From Rhypophila decipiens (taxonomy: Eukaryota > Ascomycota > Sordariomycetes > Sordariales > Naviculisporaceae), in NCBI GenBank assembly GCA_033297075.1, contig MU858060.1, positions 186,001 to 250,000 on the forward strand: a DNA stretch of 64,000 nucleotides, given 5' to 3'. Every line of letters begins with the position of its first letter. Position 1 is the first letter of the stretch. A program made the position numbers and the translations under genes. The notes beneath the pieces are model-generated. The model was not told the DNA's origin, ran no database searches, and worked only from the letters and a program-made list of their open reading frames with translations. This document shows positions 32,855-44,236 of the stretch, in pieces.

Positions 32855-33288
32855 TGGGGGTTAGTTACCTAGATGGTGGGTGAACGGGGTGGTGATCCTG
32901 ACGGTTTCTTTCTGTGAGAATTATTTTGGTTGGAAAATTTGGGATATATTTACTTAGGAATACATGGTATTTAAAGCTGCTCTTCGTAGGGAGTGACCAC
33001 ATCAATCGTCGTAATGGCAAGACTCAACAGCAAATAGTTTACTTCAGAAAAGTATATATCGCGAGCTTCATACAAGAAAAGCGGTAAAAGCAAGGTTCCC
33101 TATCCAGGTCGTAAAGCCAAGTAAAACAAAACACAAAACAAGCAAGCAGTATACCCAACCAGCCCAGCCAATTACACAACTCCCATAGTACCATAACCAT
33201 CCCGTATATGCATCATGACCCATCCTTTAGTTATCCTAGGCAGCCCCAACGTGAAACAATCCAATCTTGCGTCTTGAGTACAATCTAC
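32855..33288. other. Convergent 3' region (GPI7 / condensin)
   Basis: This is 434 bp between two converging genes. It is A-rich in the middle (33060-33160), as expected of 3' untranslated sequence. No gene is seen. Confidence 0.45.
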
Positions 33289-36200
33289 CTACATAGTAAC
33301 ATCCTCCTCCCCATCCTCACTCAACAAATCATCAACAAGCGAATCATCCTCCCCCGGCGCGACCGATGCATTCGTCCCAGTGGAACTCCTTCCCGCTGGT
33401 GTCTTGCCACCCCTATTCCTCCTCGAGGTCGAACTAGGTCCAATAACCGTATCGTCTCCGTCCCCCTCAGTAGCAGTGACATCCCCCATCGTATCATCTT
33501 CACTCTCCTCCTTGATAACCCCCTCATCATTTAGTAAAACAGCAGCAGTAGTTCTATCCGCCGCCGCCTCAGGAGCAGCAGAGACACTCCGTCTACTAGT
33601 ACTCACACTCACACTTCTCCTGCTCCCGGCGTAACCTGTGCCCGGGGCGGCGGTAGAAGAAGCAGCAGCCGCGTCGAGGGCGTTGATGATTTTGCCTAAA
33701 CTAACGTGGATTTTGTAGAGTGCATTACGACTAGGTGCGTCGGATAAGGGTGGATGGTCGACCATGTCGGATATGTCGGTGAATACCTCCCGCAGCAAGT
33801 CTTGTGAGGATGTGGGCGAGATGTATAGTTTTCCTAGGAGGGAGAGTATGATTTTCTTTTCTTCTTCTTCAGGGGGGTTAGATTATGCTTCTTTTTGGGG
33901 AGGGAGGGTAGCTGGGGAAAGGGAAGGACTTACTGTTCAAATTACCGTCCAACTTTTCTAGAATGTTTTTGGCGAATTCGAGGTGGACGTCCCCGTTCAC
34001 GATCTTCTTATCTGTCTCGAGCAATAGACCTGCGTCTGTGCCAGGGGAGTAGCACTTCCTTGGGTCCGTCCAGTCGACTAGACAGGCCCCAATGGTGGAC
34101 AGACTGACCATCTCATCTTCAACATCTGCGTCGTCGTCGTCGAGACCTTCTCGGACGTTGTAGAGCATGTGCAGCGCGTCCAAGGCAATAGAAGCCATTA
34201 ATTCTTGGTTTTCCCGGCGCGAGTAGCAGAACACGGGTAGGAAATAGTTCAAGGCTTGGCGGACCGACTGGTTGTCTGAGCTGGCCGGTTCAAAGTAGGC
34301 TACTACGAGGGTCTTTAAGAGTTCTCCCGAGACTTGGTGGTCCGAGACTACACGGCCGAGGAGCAGTTTCGAGGCAGCTACTGTCGCTGCTGCTTGGACT
34401 TCTGGGGATTTTGCGCCCGAGCGGAGGGCTTTGATGTAGACCTTTAGGAGGGTCGGGTTTGCCGACAAGAGCTGCGCGCCGTGGACGTTGAGGATGTCGG
34501 TTAGGATGTGCAGCGCTGTTATCTGCAGGGCGGTGTGGCCTTTGGAAAAGAAGTGCATGAACAGCATGAGATTCTCTTCTGCTAGCGAGCGGTCGAGGAG
34601 GGAGCACAGGCCGAGGCAGACTAGACCGCGCTCACGCACCGGTGCCTCGTGGCTGCGGACTGCTGGGACGACTAGGTTGTTAAGCATGGCTACCAGGTGG
34701 TCGTTTTGCTGGAGGTCCCCTGCGACGTTGGAGAGCATGGACTGCACGATGTGAAGGCATTTCATGTTGATGGTGATTTCTTTGATAGCCTTTGCGGCCG
34801 CTTCTTCTTCTGAGAGCTCGGGAGTCTTGGTCTTTCCGCGCTTGGTCGGGGTGCTGTCGCCGCTGACTTCTGATCGGGCCGAGTGGAAGCTTTCGTCGTC
34901 GCCGTCGCCGTCGCCTTCGCCGTTGTCGTCGAGGATGGTGTCGTGGACGTCGGCTACGGACTCGAGAACGATGCTGCAGAATTCTTTTTCTCCTTTGGGG
35001 TCGGGGGCGCACATGTCGCGCAGGACGTCGACGGTGAGCTTGGTGACTTCGTCGGGGAGTTCGGGGATGGACAGCGTCTGGCGGAGAAGGGCAAACATCT
35101 TACGCCGCCCGACTTCGTCAGAGTAGTCCAGAGTCAGGGCGATGTGGAGGAGCTGTTCGACTATGAATTCTTGCTCGACCGTGTCGCCTTCTTCTTCCTC
35201 TTCGTCATCCTCGTCATCCGGTGCATGCTCTTCTGCCCGTTTGATGGCGTCGATCAAGACCTTGATGTATCGCTCCAGGTAGAAGGCTACCTTGGTGACC
35301 TCGGGTAGCTTCTCCTCGATCAGAGCTTCAAACTTGGCGTTGCCTTCGCTTCTGCAAAAGTCGTTGAAACTGCGGCAGAGGAATGCCGACTCGGCACTGA
35401 GAGTCTCAAAGAAGGCATCGTCGAACACGACAGCTTCCCGGTAGTCTGGGCGGCCCTCCCAAAAACCCCTCATGGCTTCAAGCGCAACTCCATTCTCGAC
35501 ACCCGAGTTCACGACGTCGATACGCTCGAGGAGTTCAAGAAGGGCGTCGACGCTTGGTGGTGAAATCTCGGGGTGTTGGCCGTCTGCAGGCGGAGGAGTG
35601 CCGGCGCAGTCCTCGATCCATCTCTCGCGAAAGAGCCGGCCAGCGGCTTTGCGCACGGTTTCATCTCTATCCCGCAGACCAAACCTCAGAATCTTCTCTC
35701 TCATCGAGAGCGACAAGTGTCTGAAATCACCAAGAGCAGGAAGCAGTCTTGCATAAACGGCCCGCCGTGTCGCCGCGTCCTGGTCACGAGCGCGCTCCAG
35801 GAGGTATGGCAGGGTATTGGACAGAATGGGGAGATTCACCAAGAGAGACCTCCGAACGTCGGCACTGGGGTCGTTTTGTAGAACCTCGAGCAGCTTCTCC
35901 AGCAGGCCGACAGCCCCGTCGTCGTCACTATCGTCCGAATCAGGGCCGGCTTCCATCTGGTTGCCTGCTAGTCGTCCGAGACCCAGCACAGCCTGGGCGC
36001 GAACCATGGCCTCCTTGTCGCGAATCCTCTTAAGGAGACCGGATCGCAGCTTCTGGAACAAATCGTCGTCGATCGCATCGAGCGAGTTGATGATGTGAGA
36101 AATAAGCTGCGTCGATCGATAGCGCACAAATTTGTCCTTGGCCGTCATGAGAGGGAGAATCGTCTCGATCAAGACACCGGTCAACCGGGTCCCGGGCGTC

Positions 36201-36628
36201 TCGGGCATGGTACTAGCATCCTCGTCGACTTCGCCCATGGCCTCGTTGTCCTTCTCAACTGCATGGCGGAGAAAGAGCCCGATAAAACGGATCGTCTTCT
36301 CGCCTACGCCCTCGCTCTTTTTGATGGGCATGACGCGCAGCACACAGCGCACAAACTCGGTGTTGAAGTCGTCCTCGCTGAAATCCGAGGCGGCCGACTT
36401 GTTTTTGGCGCTCGTCGGCTCGAAGCAGCAGGCTTCTTGGATCTTGCGCATTTTTACGATCAGTTTCCGGTGGGACGCCGTCGTCTTTTGCGCCTCGCGG
36501 AATACAGTTGCGACTTGGGTGCGCAGCGCATTGTCGGGTGTTTCTGTGGGATAATCGACATTGGCGGCTGAGGAGGCGCGCGACGCTGTCGAGGTGCGCG
36601 TGGACCTCGTCGAGGATCTGGGCGGCAT
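33289..36628 (-). CDS. Condensin complex subunit 3 (CAP-G/Ycg1/Cnd3)
   Basis: Exons 36628-33934 and 33866-33289 (67-nt intron, phase 1) encode about 1090 aa. The protein is a long alpha-helical HEAT-repeat solenoid. Segments such as VRYRSTQLISHIINSL, VRAQAVLGLGRL and GLVCLGLCSLLDRSLAEENL match the Cnd3/CAP-G family. Acidic linkers (residues ~500-510 and ~590-610) interrupt the repeats. The C-terminal ~150 residues after the last helices are Ser/Thr/Asp-rich and probably disordered, a likely phosphoregulated tail. With Brn1/Cnd2, CAP-G binds DNA and helps condensin compact mitotic chromosomes. It shares a 386-bp divergent promoter with the Nop4-like gene. Confidence 0.93.
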
Positions 36629-37014
36629 TTTGGAGGTCTGTATCTACTATCGGCCGGTTGGTTTGTTGTTTCTTCGTATGGGTGTCATTAGTTGTCGAGA
36701 TGTTGTTCTTGTTGGTGTATGGATATTGCATGAGACGGTTCACATTGGGCCGCGCGCAAAGTTCAAGTTGTTTGTTTACTTGGAAATTTCCCGAGTTGGC
36801 CTAGCGCCCTTGTCCAATCTGGCGGGCAGGAGGGGGTTTCGCCAAGACCTTGCTGCAGAATCAGCCCCACTTCTCCAATGCGATAAACTGCTTATCGGCT
36901 CCAACTGTATTTTTTTTCTGCTTTGCTGCAACTGCTTCCCTTGAAGCAGGCAATGATTGTTGCGAGCGAACCCAATTGATTGTAATTTATCGCCCGACAT
37001 ACCCCCAGACAAAT
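36629..37014. promoter_or_regulatory. Compact divergent promoter (condensin / Nop4-like)
   Basis: Only 386 bp separate the two ATGs. The stretch has several T-rich runs (36905-36920) and no clear TATA box, as is common for housekeeping genes. The plus-strand frame stays open back to 36850 but has no ATG before 37015. Confidence 0.45.
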
Positions 37015-39384
37015 ATGCCGGAAAAACAAACCAAAAAACGGCAACGCGATGCCGATGTCGAGGACGACGTGGCCGCAGCGGTCAGAGAGCTCTTGAATGC
37101 TGATGCGGAGGCTATCCAAGCTGCAGGCGCAAGTGCAGAGGCAGAGAAAGAGGTTACGGCAAAGCCCCCGAGCAAGAAGGCTCGAGTCGAGACAAATCGC
37201 TCTCTTTTTGTCCGCTCCCTACCAGCCAATGCCTCGGCCGATACCCTCACTGAGTTCTTTTCTCAACACTACCCCGTCAAGCATGCCACCGTTGTTCTTG
37301 ACCCAAAGACCAAGACCTCGAGAGGCTACGGCTTCGTGACCTTCACCGACCCCGAAGATGCCCTCGAGGCCAAGGAGAAGCTCGCCGGCGAGCTCATGAA
37401 TGGCCGCCGCCTGAAGCTCGACATTGCCCAGCCAAGACACCGTGACGAGGCGAAGCCCGGCGTTGGAAGACCGAACAAGGTTGCTGAGGAGAAGAAGGAG
37501 AGGGAGGCGGCACAGGCTGAGGCTCGCAAGGCACCAAAGCTCATCATTCGAAACCTGCCGTGGAGCATCAAGACAAAGGAGCAACTCGAGACACTCTTTA
37601 GGCCATATGGCAAGGTCAAGTTTGCTGATCTCCCTCAACAAAAGGGCAAATTGGCTGGTTTTGGTTTCGTCACTTTGCGTGGCCGTCCCAATGCTGAGAA
37701 GGCACTTGCAGAGGTGAATGGAAAGGTCGTTGATGGCAGAACGTTGGCTGTCGATTGGGCCGTAGACAAGACAACCTGGGAACATCAGAAGGAGGAGGAG
37801 GAGATCGAAGAGAAGGGTGAGGACGAGGGAAAGAAATCAACGTCAAAGAAGACCAAGAAGACGCAAGAGGAAAAGGATGCGGAATACGAGGCTATGGACC
37901 AAGCTGATAAGGATCTGGTGGACTTCTTTAGGGCCCAGGGTGAGAACTTGGAGGATGAAGAGGACGAGGACGAGGACAAGAAAGACTCGGAGGACGATGA
38001 AGACGAAGATGAGGAGGAGGATAACAGCGTTTTCGACGAGTCTGATGACGAGTCCGATGGAGGTGCCGATGTCTCGGAGGAAAAGCCGAAGCGGGTAACT
38101 GACAACTCGATTACCTTGTTTATCCGCAACCTGCCCTACACTGCGACAGACGCGACGCTCAAGGCCCAGTTCGACAAATTCGGCCCAGTACGATACGCCC
38201 GAGTTGTCATGGACAAGGCCATGAACCGCCCTGCAGGCACAGGCTTTGTCTGCTTCTTCAAGGAGGAGGACTTTATCAACTGCTTGAAGGGCGCGCCCCG
38301 TCAACGTTTGGACACTACTCTCAAGAAGCACTCTATCCTGCAAGACGAGACGGTTGACCCAGAGGGCAAGTATACCATGGACGGCCGGATTCTGCAGGTC
38401 TCCCACGCCGTTTCCAAAGAAGATGCGGCGCGGCTGGAAGCCGAAGGCATGAACAAGAAGGACAAGGACAAGAGACGTCTTTTCTTGCTCTCGGAAGGTC
38501 AGATTCCTGCCAGCTCTCCGCTATTCAAGCTCCTCAGCCCGACGGAAATTCGAATCAGGGAGACGAGCGCCAAGCAACGAAAGAAGATGATCCAGGGCAA
38601 CCCTAGCTTGCATCTCAGTCTGACCCGTCTCGCATTGCGCAACATCCCCCACCATATGACATCCAAGGATCTCAAGGCCCTGGCTCGTGAGGCTGTTGTC
38701 GGGTTTGCGAAGGATGTCAAGGAAGGCAAGAGACAGCCCATCTCCAAGGAGGAGAATGCCAGAGGTGGTCAAGAGGCAAAGGACGCCGAACATCAACGCA
38801 GAGAGAAGAAGAAGGGCGTGGTCAAACAGGCCAAGATTGTCTTTGAGACCACGACAGGAACAAAGGTCAACGACGAGAAGGATGGCAAGAGTCGAGGGTA
38901 CGGTTTCATCGAGTACTCGTCTCACCGCTGGGCGCTGATGGGTCTGCGCTGGCTCAACGGCCATGCGCTCAAAAACTCGGAGGGCAAGACGCAGAGACTT
39001 ATTGTCGAGTTTGCCATTGAGAACGTCAATGTCGTGGCGAGGAGAAAGGCCATGGAGGCGAGGAGTAGAGAGCCCGGTGCGTCTGGTCCGGCTCGTCCCA
39101 AACAACAGGGCGACCGGAAGGATTTCAGGCCGAGGGGGGGTGAGAGGGGGGATAGGAAACCTATGCCCAAGAGCGAGAGGGATAAGAAGTGGATTGAGAT
39201 GTTCAAGGGGAATAAGAAGGGCAAAGGGGGAGGTAATAAGGATGATAGCAAGGGGCCGCCGCCTGACAAGACCGAGAAGAAGGTGAGGACGGCTGCCGAT
39301 GAGAAGTTGGCGCTGAGGACCAAGATCATTGCGAGGAAGAGGATGATGCGCAAGAAGAAGGGTGAGATCCGGAAGGGCAAGTAA
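37015..39384 (+). CDS. NOP4: Nop4/RBM28-like nucleolar RNA-binding protein
   Basis: One uninterrupted frame of 789 aa starts at the first ATG, 37015. It has four RRMs: ~62-140 (RNP1 RGYGFVTF), ~177-250 (GFGFVTLR), ~366-465 (GTGFVCFF, with an insertion) and ~535-690 (RGYGFIEY, with a long basic insertion between strands). A highly acidic stretch (~315-355) separates RRM2 and RRM3, and the C-terminus is Lys/Arg/Gly-rich. This order and the RSLFVRSLP start of RRM1 match yeast Nop4, an essential factor for 60S subunit assembly and 27S pre-rRNA processing. Mrd1, the other multi-RRM nucleolar protein, has five or six RRMs and a different layout. Confidence 0.9.
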   Translation: MPEKQTKKRQRDADVEDDVAAAVRELLNADAEAIQAAGASAEAEKEVTAKPPSKKARVETNRSLFVRSLPANASADTLTEFFSQHYPVKHATVVLDPKTKTSRGYGFVTFTDPEDALEAKEKLAGELMNGRRLKLDIAQPRHRDEAKPGVGRPNKVAEEKKEREAAQAEARKAPKLIIRNLPWSIKTKEQLETLFRPYGKVKFADLPQQKGKLAGFGFVTLRGRPNAEKALAEVNGKVVDGRTLAVDWAVDKTTWEHQKEEEEIEEKGEDEGKKSTSKKTKKTQEEKDAEYEAMDQADKDLVDFFRAQGENLEDEEDEDEDKKDSEDDEDEDEEEDNSVFDESDDESDGGADVSEEKPKRVTDNSITLFIRNLPYTATDATLKAQFDKFGPVRYARVVMDKAMNRPAGTGFVCFFKEEDFINCLKGAPRQRLDTTLKKHSILQDETVDPEGKYTMDGRILQVSHAVSKEDAARLEAEGMNKKDKDKRRLFLLSEGQIPASSPLFKLLSPTEIRIRETSAKQRKKMIQGNPSLHLSLTRLALRNIPHHMTSKDLKALAREAVVGFAKDVKEGKRQPISKEENARGGQEAKDAEHQRREKKKGVVKQAKIVFETTTGTKVNDEKDGKSRGYGFIEYSSHRWALMGLRWLNGHALKNSEGKTQRLIVEFAIENVNVVARRKAMEARSREPGASGPARPKQQGDRKDFRPRGGERGDRKPMPKSERDKKWIEMFKGNKKGKGGGNKDDSKGPPPDKTEKKVRTAADEKLALRTKIIARKRMMRKKKGEIRKGK

Positions 39385-39948
39385 AGAAGGGGGCTGCTTC
39401 TTTTTGGTGTGTGAGACGATTGGCCTCTTGTTTTTTTTTTTTAAAGTTAGCAGGTTCCAGTTGAAAGTTACATGTAAATAGGTACCAGCGGAGGTAGCTA
39501 AGCTCGGGCACCACACCCAATTACCTGTTTCCTGGTTTCGCCGACAAACCAAATATTTTCCAGGCCTCCGCGGTATGTCCCTGAATGTCTGATTGTTGTA
39601 GGTAAGCAGGCAGAATCACACCCCATCCGGGATATCGCGGTACCTCATCAAGAAGGGAATGTCTTACGTCTAGCCGTCGCGGCGAGTACTTTGGAAACGA
39701 CTATCCTGAAGCCCTACAACAAGCTCTTTCAGGAATATCCGCACGAGATGGTCATGTTTTATATTATCGTGTCCCAACTCCAACTGACCGTTCGGTATTG
39801 AACGCTATAAAAAAAAGATATTTTGAATCATACAGGCCAGAAACGCTCCTAAATTGAGAAAACGCCATTTTGTCCAAACCTCCCTCCGCCCCCCGCCATT
39901 GCCATGATAAATAAGAACTTGTTAGGGTATAAGAGATAAGAGAGAGAG
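39385..39948. other. Convergent region holding a pseudogene fragment
   Basis: This is the 3' flank of the Nop4-like gene (plus) and the capping enzyme gene (minus). Apart from the pseudogene piece at 39610-39751, it contains a T-run (39429-39442) and no gene. Confidence 0.5.
39610..39751 (+). pseudogene. Inverted, internally deleted copy of the capping enzyme gene
   Basis: On the plus strand, 39610-39640 reads as AESHPIRDIA, the start of the neighbouring capping enzyme (residues 3-12, coded on minus near 41200). After a short degraded stretch, 39709-39748 reads as LKPYNKLFQEYPHE, matching that enzyme's MKPYNKLFQEYPHE (minus strand, near 40590-40630). In the intact gene these pieces are about 550 bp apart, including the intron; here they are about 70 bp apart. 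Nucleotide matches are close but not perfect, with several third-position differences. The fragment lies 200-340 bp past the stop of the intact gene and in the opposite orientation. It has no start codon and cannot make a capping enzyme. Confidence 0.8.
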
Positions 39949-41206
39949 TTAATGGCCCCCCTGCTGCTGTTGTTGTTGCTCCCGCCTCTTCCAATTCACC
40001 TTGATAGTATCCGCCGCCTTCAACAGATCCGCCTCGGCCACACCATCCCGTATGCTATCGAGCACACTATTCACCGTACTGACATGATTCGCCTCGCTCT
40101 TGTCGTCCCGGAACCGGTATAACCGCCACCTCTTCTCCGAATCAAGGCAGCACTCCACCACCCTGTCCTGCAACGGGTCCCCTAGACTCTTGAGCTTCTC
40201 CCACTCCTCCTCCGTCAGATACAGCGGATCGCTGAACTGGCTATACGCCGACTGGCCTCTTTCGTTCCCCATGAAAATCATCAACCTCGCATCCGGCACG
40301 CTCTCGTAATCCACATACGGCTCGGTCTGTCCCTCGGCGCGATCAAACTCGTCCGGCTCGACCAACGCAAAGTTCAATTTCAGCCGAAAGTCGATAGTGT
40401 TATCATGCGGTGGCTTCCACTTCAAGATGTGCTGATCAGTCCCGAACACGTAGGGTGTATTCCTGCAGGTGAAGATCAAGCCGTCATTGTCGTGTTTTAG
40501 GCGGGGCAGGATCTCGTGAAACATCTTGACCATGCCGTAGGCGAACTGCATATCCTTCATCTCGACCTTGAAAGCCTGGAATGCCAGCTCGTGCGGGTAT
40601 TCCTGGAACAGCTTGTTGTAGGGCTTCATGACGGCTTCTTGGAAGTAGCCTAGCCGTTTGAAGAAGGCGCGAGAGAGGATATCGCTCTTGCCGTCGAGGA
40701 CGAGGAGGTCGAAGACGAGGAATTTGGGCTCTGTCTGGCCGTCTGGTCCGCGCCGCTCCATTACCAGCTCGCCGTCGATTAGCGTCGCCGTGTGGAAGGC
40801 TTCGGGGTTTCCTGGGAGGGGGAAGTGCAGGTTGCGCTGGTGCAGCCACCAGTAGTCGTTCTTTCGGTCGATGAGGTAGGATGTCTCGTTGCCGAGCTCG
40901 TCTTGGGTTAGGTAGAGGAGGTAGCGGATTCCGTCTGATTTTTCGCAGACAAAGTAGCTGTAAATCGTCAGCTAGAATGCCCCGATTGTCGCTTTCGGCG
41001 CAAGCAAAAAAAAAAAAAACATACTCTTCGCGCATCAATTCTTCAATATGCCTCCTCGAGAAACTAACTGGTTGCGCGCCCGGAAAGGTCGTCTGATTGC
41101 GCCCTAATAGGGTCGCGACTTCTTGTCGCAGTTTCCGCGCGAGTGGTAGTTCCGCCTTGATGCCGGGCGCCGCGATATCGCGGATGGGATGTGACTCTGC
41201 ATTCAT
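39949..41206 (-). CDS. CEG1: mRNA capping enzyme guanylyltransferase (Ceg1-like)
   Basis: Exons 41206-41025 and 40957-39949 (67-nt intron, phase 2) encode about 396 aa. The nucleotidyltransferase motif I EKSDGIR gives the GMP-accepting lysine at ~67. Later blocks fit the family: LIDGELV (motif III), DGLIFTCRNTPY (motif IV region) and LKWKPP (motif V), followed by an OB-fold-like C-terminal part with W-x-x-YRFRDDK. The protein ends in a short Gln run and GGH. It adds GMP to the diphosphate 5' end of nascent RNA polymerase II transcripts, working with a separate triphosphatase in fungi. The intron contains a long T tract just after the donor. A degraded inverted copy lies just downstream. Confidence 0.93.
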
Positions 41207-42047
41207 CGGAGCGTTTGTGTCTGTTGCCCCAAAAATATGATGGGCGGTTATTATTATGGCGAGATGGGCTTGCTGGGTTCCAAGTTGAATGGTTTGCGCA
41301 CGGTGAAAAGTGAGGGATGGAGGACCTTGATAGCTTTGTCCAGGTCCCGGAGCTTGTTTATCTTATCGCTCCCGTTCAGTGGGGTGCCCAGGAGGCAGCG
41401 ACATCTTGCAAGTTGCAACGGCGGCTGGGTCGAAAAAGAGGATGTGAACTTCAATACAAAGGTAGTATTTGACGTATAGTAGATACATCTTTAAAATAGT
41501 TATAGACAGTTCAAGCTTCTCTTCCATACATATTGTCAAATCCCGTCAAGGCATTCGAGAGAACATTTTTATGTATCACAATCCATCACGAAAAGGGAGT
41601 GCATGTGCAACAGAGTACCAACAAACAGACAGCCAAACAGCAGAAAGGAGTATTCACTCTAAAACCCAAAGCCTCTTAGGACACCCGTCAGAAGCGTGTG
41701 AAGAAGACAGCCAGATGCTTCTCAGGATCTCTATCGATTATAAGAATAAACCAAAGGTAGGGTGCTCGGCTATTCTATCCCATAAAACTGGCTGGGGATT
41801 CCGCTAGGTGACTCTGAAACTCCTAAACAACCACCAGAATGACCCATAATTCATTTTGCTACTAAACAACTCCTTTCCTATCGTTGCACTGACGATATTG
41901 GATATGTATACGCTCCCACGGTCTGGGTGACCCAGATTATTAATTATTTAGACCTCCTTCGGCACCCAAGTCTAGTAAATAGAGGCCCTCATAAGCCGCA
42001 GAGTTCAAGAAGTCGCTTCCCTGGTCCGCGAGTGCCCGCGAGACTAC
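41207..42047. other. Intergenic region upstream of the capping enzyme
   Basis: This 841-bp stretch lies between the capping enzyme start and the 3' end of the sorting nexin gene, both minus. The open frame 41469-41807 (plus) lacks any motif. Nothing else is recognisable. Confidence 0.4.
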
Positions 42048-44236
42048 CTAGGACTCATCAATCTTCTCGACCTCGGCCTTTGCCTCTTCCCATGTCTCCT
42101 TGTTCTTCTTTGCCCATTCAATCTGGCTTTTGGCATAAGCGAGCTATGAACAAAGTAGTTAGTTCATGAGTCAGCACATGTTGCGGAACAATGCGGGTAA
42201 AGGAACATACCATATAACGCTTCAGATCGTCCTCTTTCTCCCGCTGGAATCTCTTGAGGTCCTTCAGCACGCTAGCACTCGCATCCTTCACGTCCTGAGC
42301 CGCAGCGACCTCGGCTAGCTCAAGATGCGAGATAGACTCCCGAGTCTTGCCAATAAGATCTCTTCGCGTCCTCTCTGGGTCGACGTCGACGACGCCTTGA
42401 ACCGCATGACGAATCGGCCCAAAGATTCTTCCGGTGATGGAATTGCCCCCACTTGCGGCTTTCTTGTGTCCTGGACTACCGCTTGTTCTCTCGGGTGCTC
42501 CGATCTTAGCAGAGGGTGCCGAGGAAAAGTCACCGTGTGTTGGCGGGAAATCCGAGTCGATAGACGCCGTGTCTTCGCCACTGCCGTCTCTCCTATGTTG
42601 GTTCGGGGCTTCTCTAGTGCTCGTCGATCTCCTGGGCGGCGGAATTTGTTGGCTACTGCTAAGATATTGGTCAATCCTTCGTGCTTCTGCCTCGCTACGC
42701 TCGAGTTGATCCAGAAGTGCTCGTTTCTTGTTGAGCTCTTCCGTCGTCATGTCCTGCTGGACTCGCTTCAGAACTCGATACCGTAGCACGTTTCTAACAA
42801 CGCCAGCAAACTGTGCATTCTCCCGCATCGGTTCCGCAAAGCTCGCACCTAGCGAGCTTGATAGTTCCTCCGTGGCGATATAAGACGAGTCCGCTGCCTG
42901 CCCAACTCTCTCTATCGCAGGCGCCAAGGTCGGGGCTGGCTCCGACAAGGCGAAGGCATTGTATCGGGCACCCAACTCTGAAAGATCCGAGGCTAGAGAG
43001 GATAGATGGCTTAGCGTTCTGCGGTTGACCTTTTCTAGAGGCCCCGTGAGCTGTGCTTCGAGTTCTTTAATAGAGGTCTCGAAGGCCGTGAAATAGACGT
43101 CAAGTTCGTGCTCGCTGAGGGAACTCGAGTCCGGGGGGAAGCGGTCCACAGTCGGCGCACCCGAACCTAAGCCACCAGTATTTGCGTTGCCAGTTGTCTT
43201 TAGTTTCGCGGAGTTTGCTGGCACCGGTAAGAAGTTGTGACCGGGAGTTGGGTTTGCTGTGTCCAGGGGAGGCGCCTGCAGGATCGATTTCGGTATCGAA
43301 GCAACTGGATGGGAGTGGATGACCTCGTTCTAGATCCTGTCAGTACTATTTCGTAATTCTAAGAGTTTTACAACATACCCAGCTAGAGTTTGGGTCAAGG
43401 AACCTCCACCAGACACCGTCTGTCCGAACTTGGTCCATGCGACGACATCTGTTCAGAAAGACGGCCAGCATACGTTTCCGTAAATCGATTATTTGTTGAT
43501 CTGCTTTGGCACTTGTGGGTTTTGCCGCATAGTCGGCCATAGTATGCTTCTCGGGTATTGGAGGAATGATGAGCGTAGGATGTAATCGTACAAGGGCCTC
43601 GCGCAACGAGGCGAATTCAGAGTAACGGCGACGGACCATAAGCTCCTGTTGACAGTTCGGTCAGCAGTCAATCTCAGACTACTTGGTACCTTTTGACGTT
43701 ACTCACTCCTGTCTTGATGGTGTACACAATGTAGCGTCCTCCATTTTCCGAGCTCTTTCCTGCGTCAGTGATCAAGATGGGTAGGTCAGGATCCTCGTAG
43801 AGCATCTGCTCCACACGGCTGTCATATCCACCAGGTTTGCGTCGAGGTATGAGCTCTCCATGTCCCGCATCGTCGTTCTCCTCGTCGGTGTCGACGTCGG
43901 AACCCCTTGCGTAGTTGGGAGGTAGCGGAACATCGTCGTCGCTTGTATCTATCAACTCCCAATCGAGATCAGCTTCATCCGGTGGCGGACCTAATGGAAT
44001 GACGAAAAATCCTGGTCTAGAAGATGGTTTAAAAGCTGGCCTAGGAGACATGTTGTCGATTTGTGCCGTGGCTGCTCTAGAGAGTACGATGCATTGGAGG
44101 GGTAGGAGAAAAGAAGCGACAAGCTCGACTCACAGTCTCGAGAGGTAGGAGAGGACGCATGAGCGGAGGAAGATGTAAAGGAATCCCGGCGCTCATATCC
44201 GCCACCATAAGGGTTATTGTCCTCGTCGTTCCACAT
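42048..44236 (-). CDS. PX-BAR sorting nexin, Snx41/Atg20 family
   Basis: Five exons (44236-44134, 44071-43707, 43645-43379, 43329-42211, 42143-42048) with introns of 62, 61, 49 and 67 nt give about 649 aa. The N-terminal ~110 residues are acidic and disordered (start MWNDEDNNPYGGG). A PX domain spans ~115-245, with RRRYSEF and PPIPEKH as phosphoinositide-binding blocks. A helical BAR-like region follows, interrupted by a long Ser/Pro-rich disordered insertion (~440-510). The size, layout and C-terminal helix fit the single Snx41/Atg20 protein of filamentous fungi, which pairs with Snx4/Atg24 in endosomal recycling and selective autophagy. Assignment to Snx41/Atg20 rather than another PX-BAR protein is from memory of the family. 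Confidence 0.82.

Noticed and set aside
38521..39552. 343-codon minus-strand frame antisense to the Nop4-like gene
   Set aside because: It mirrors the highly biased Lys/Arg/Glu codons of the real gene, has no domain, and is explained as a shadow frame.
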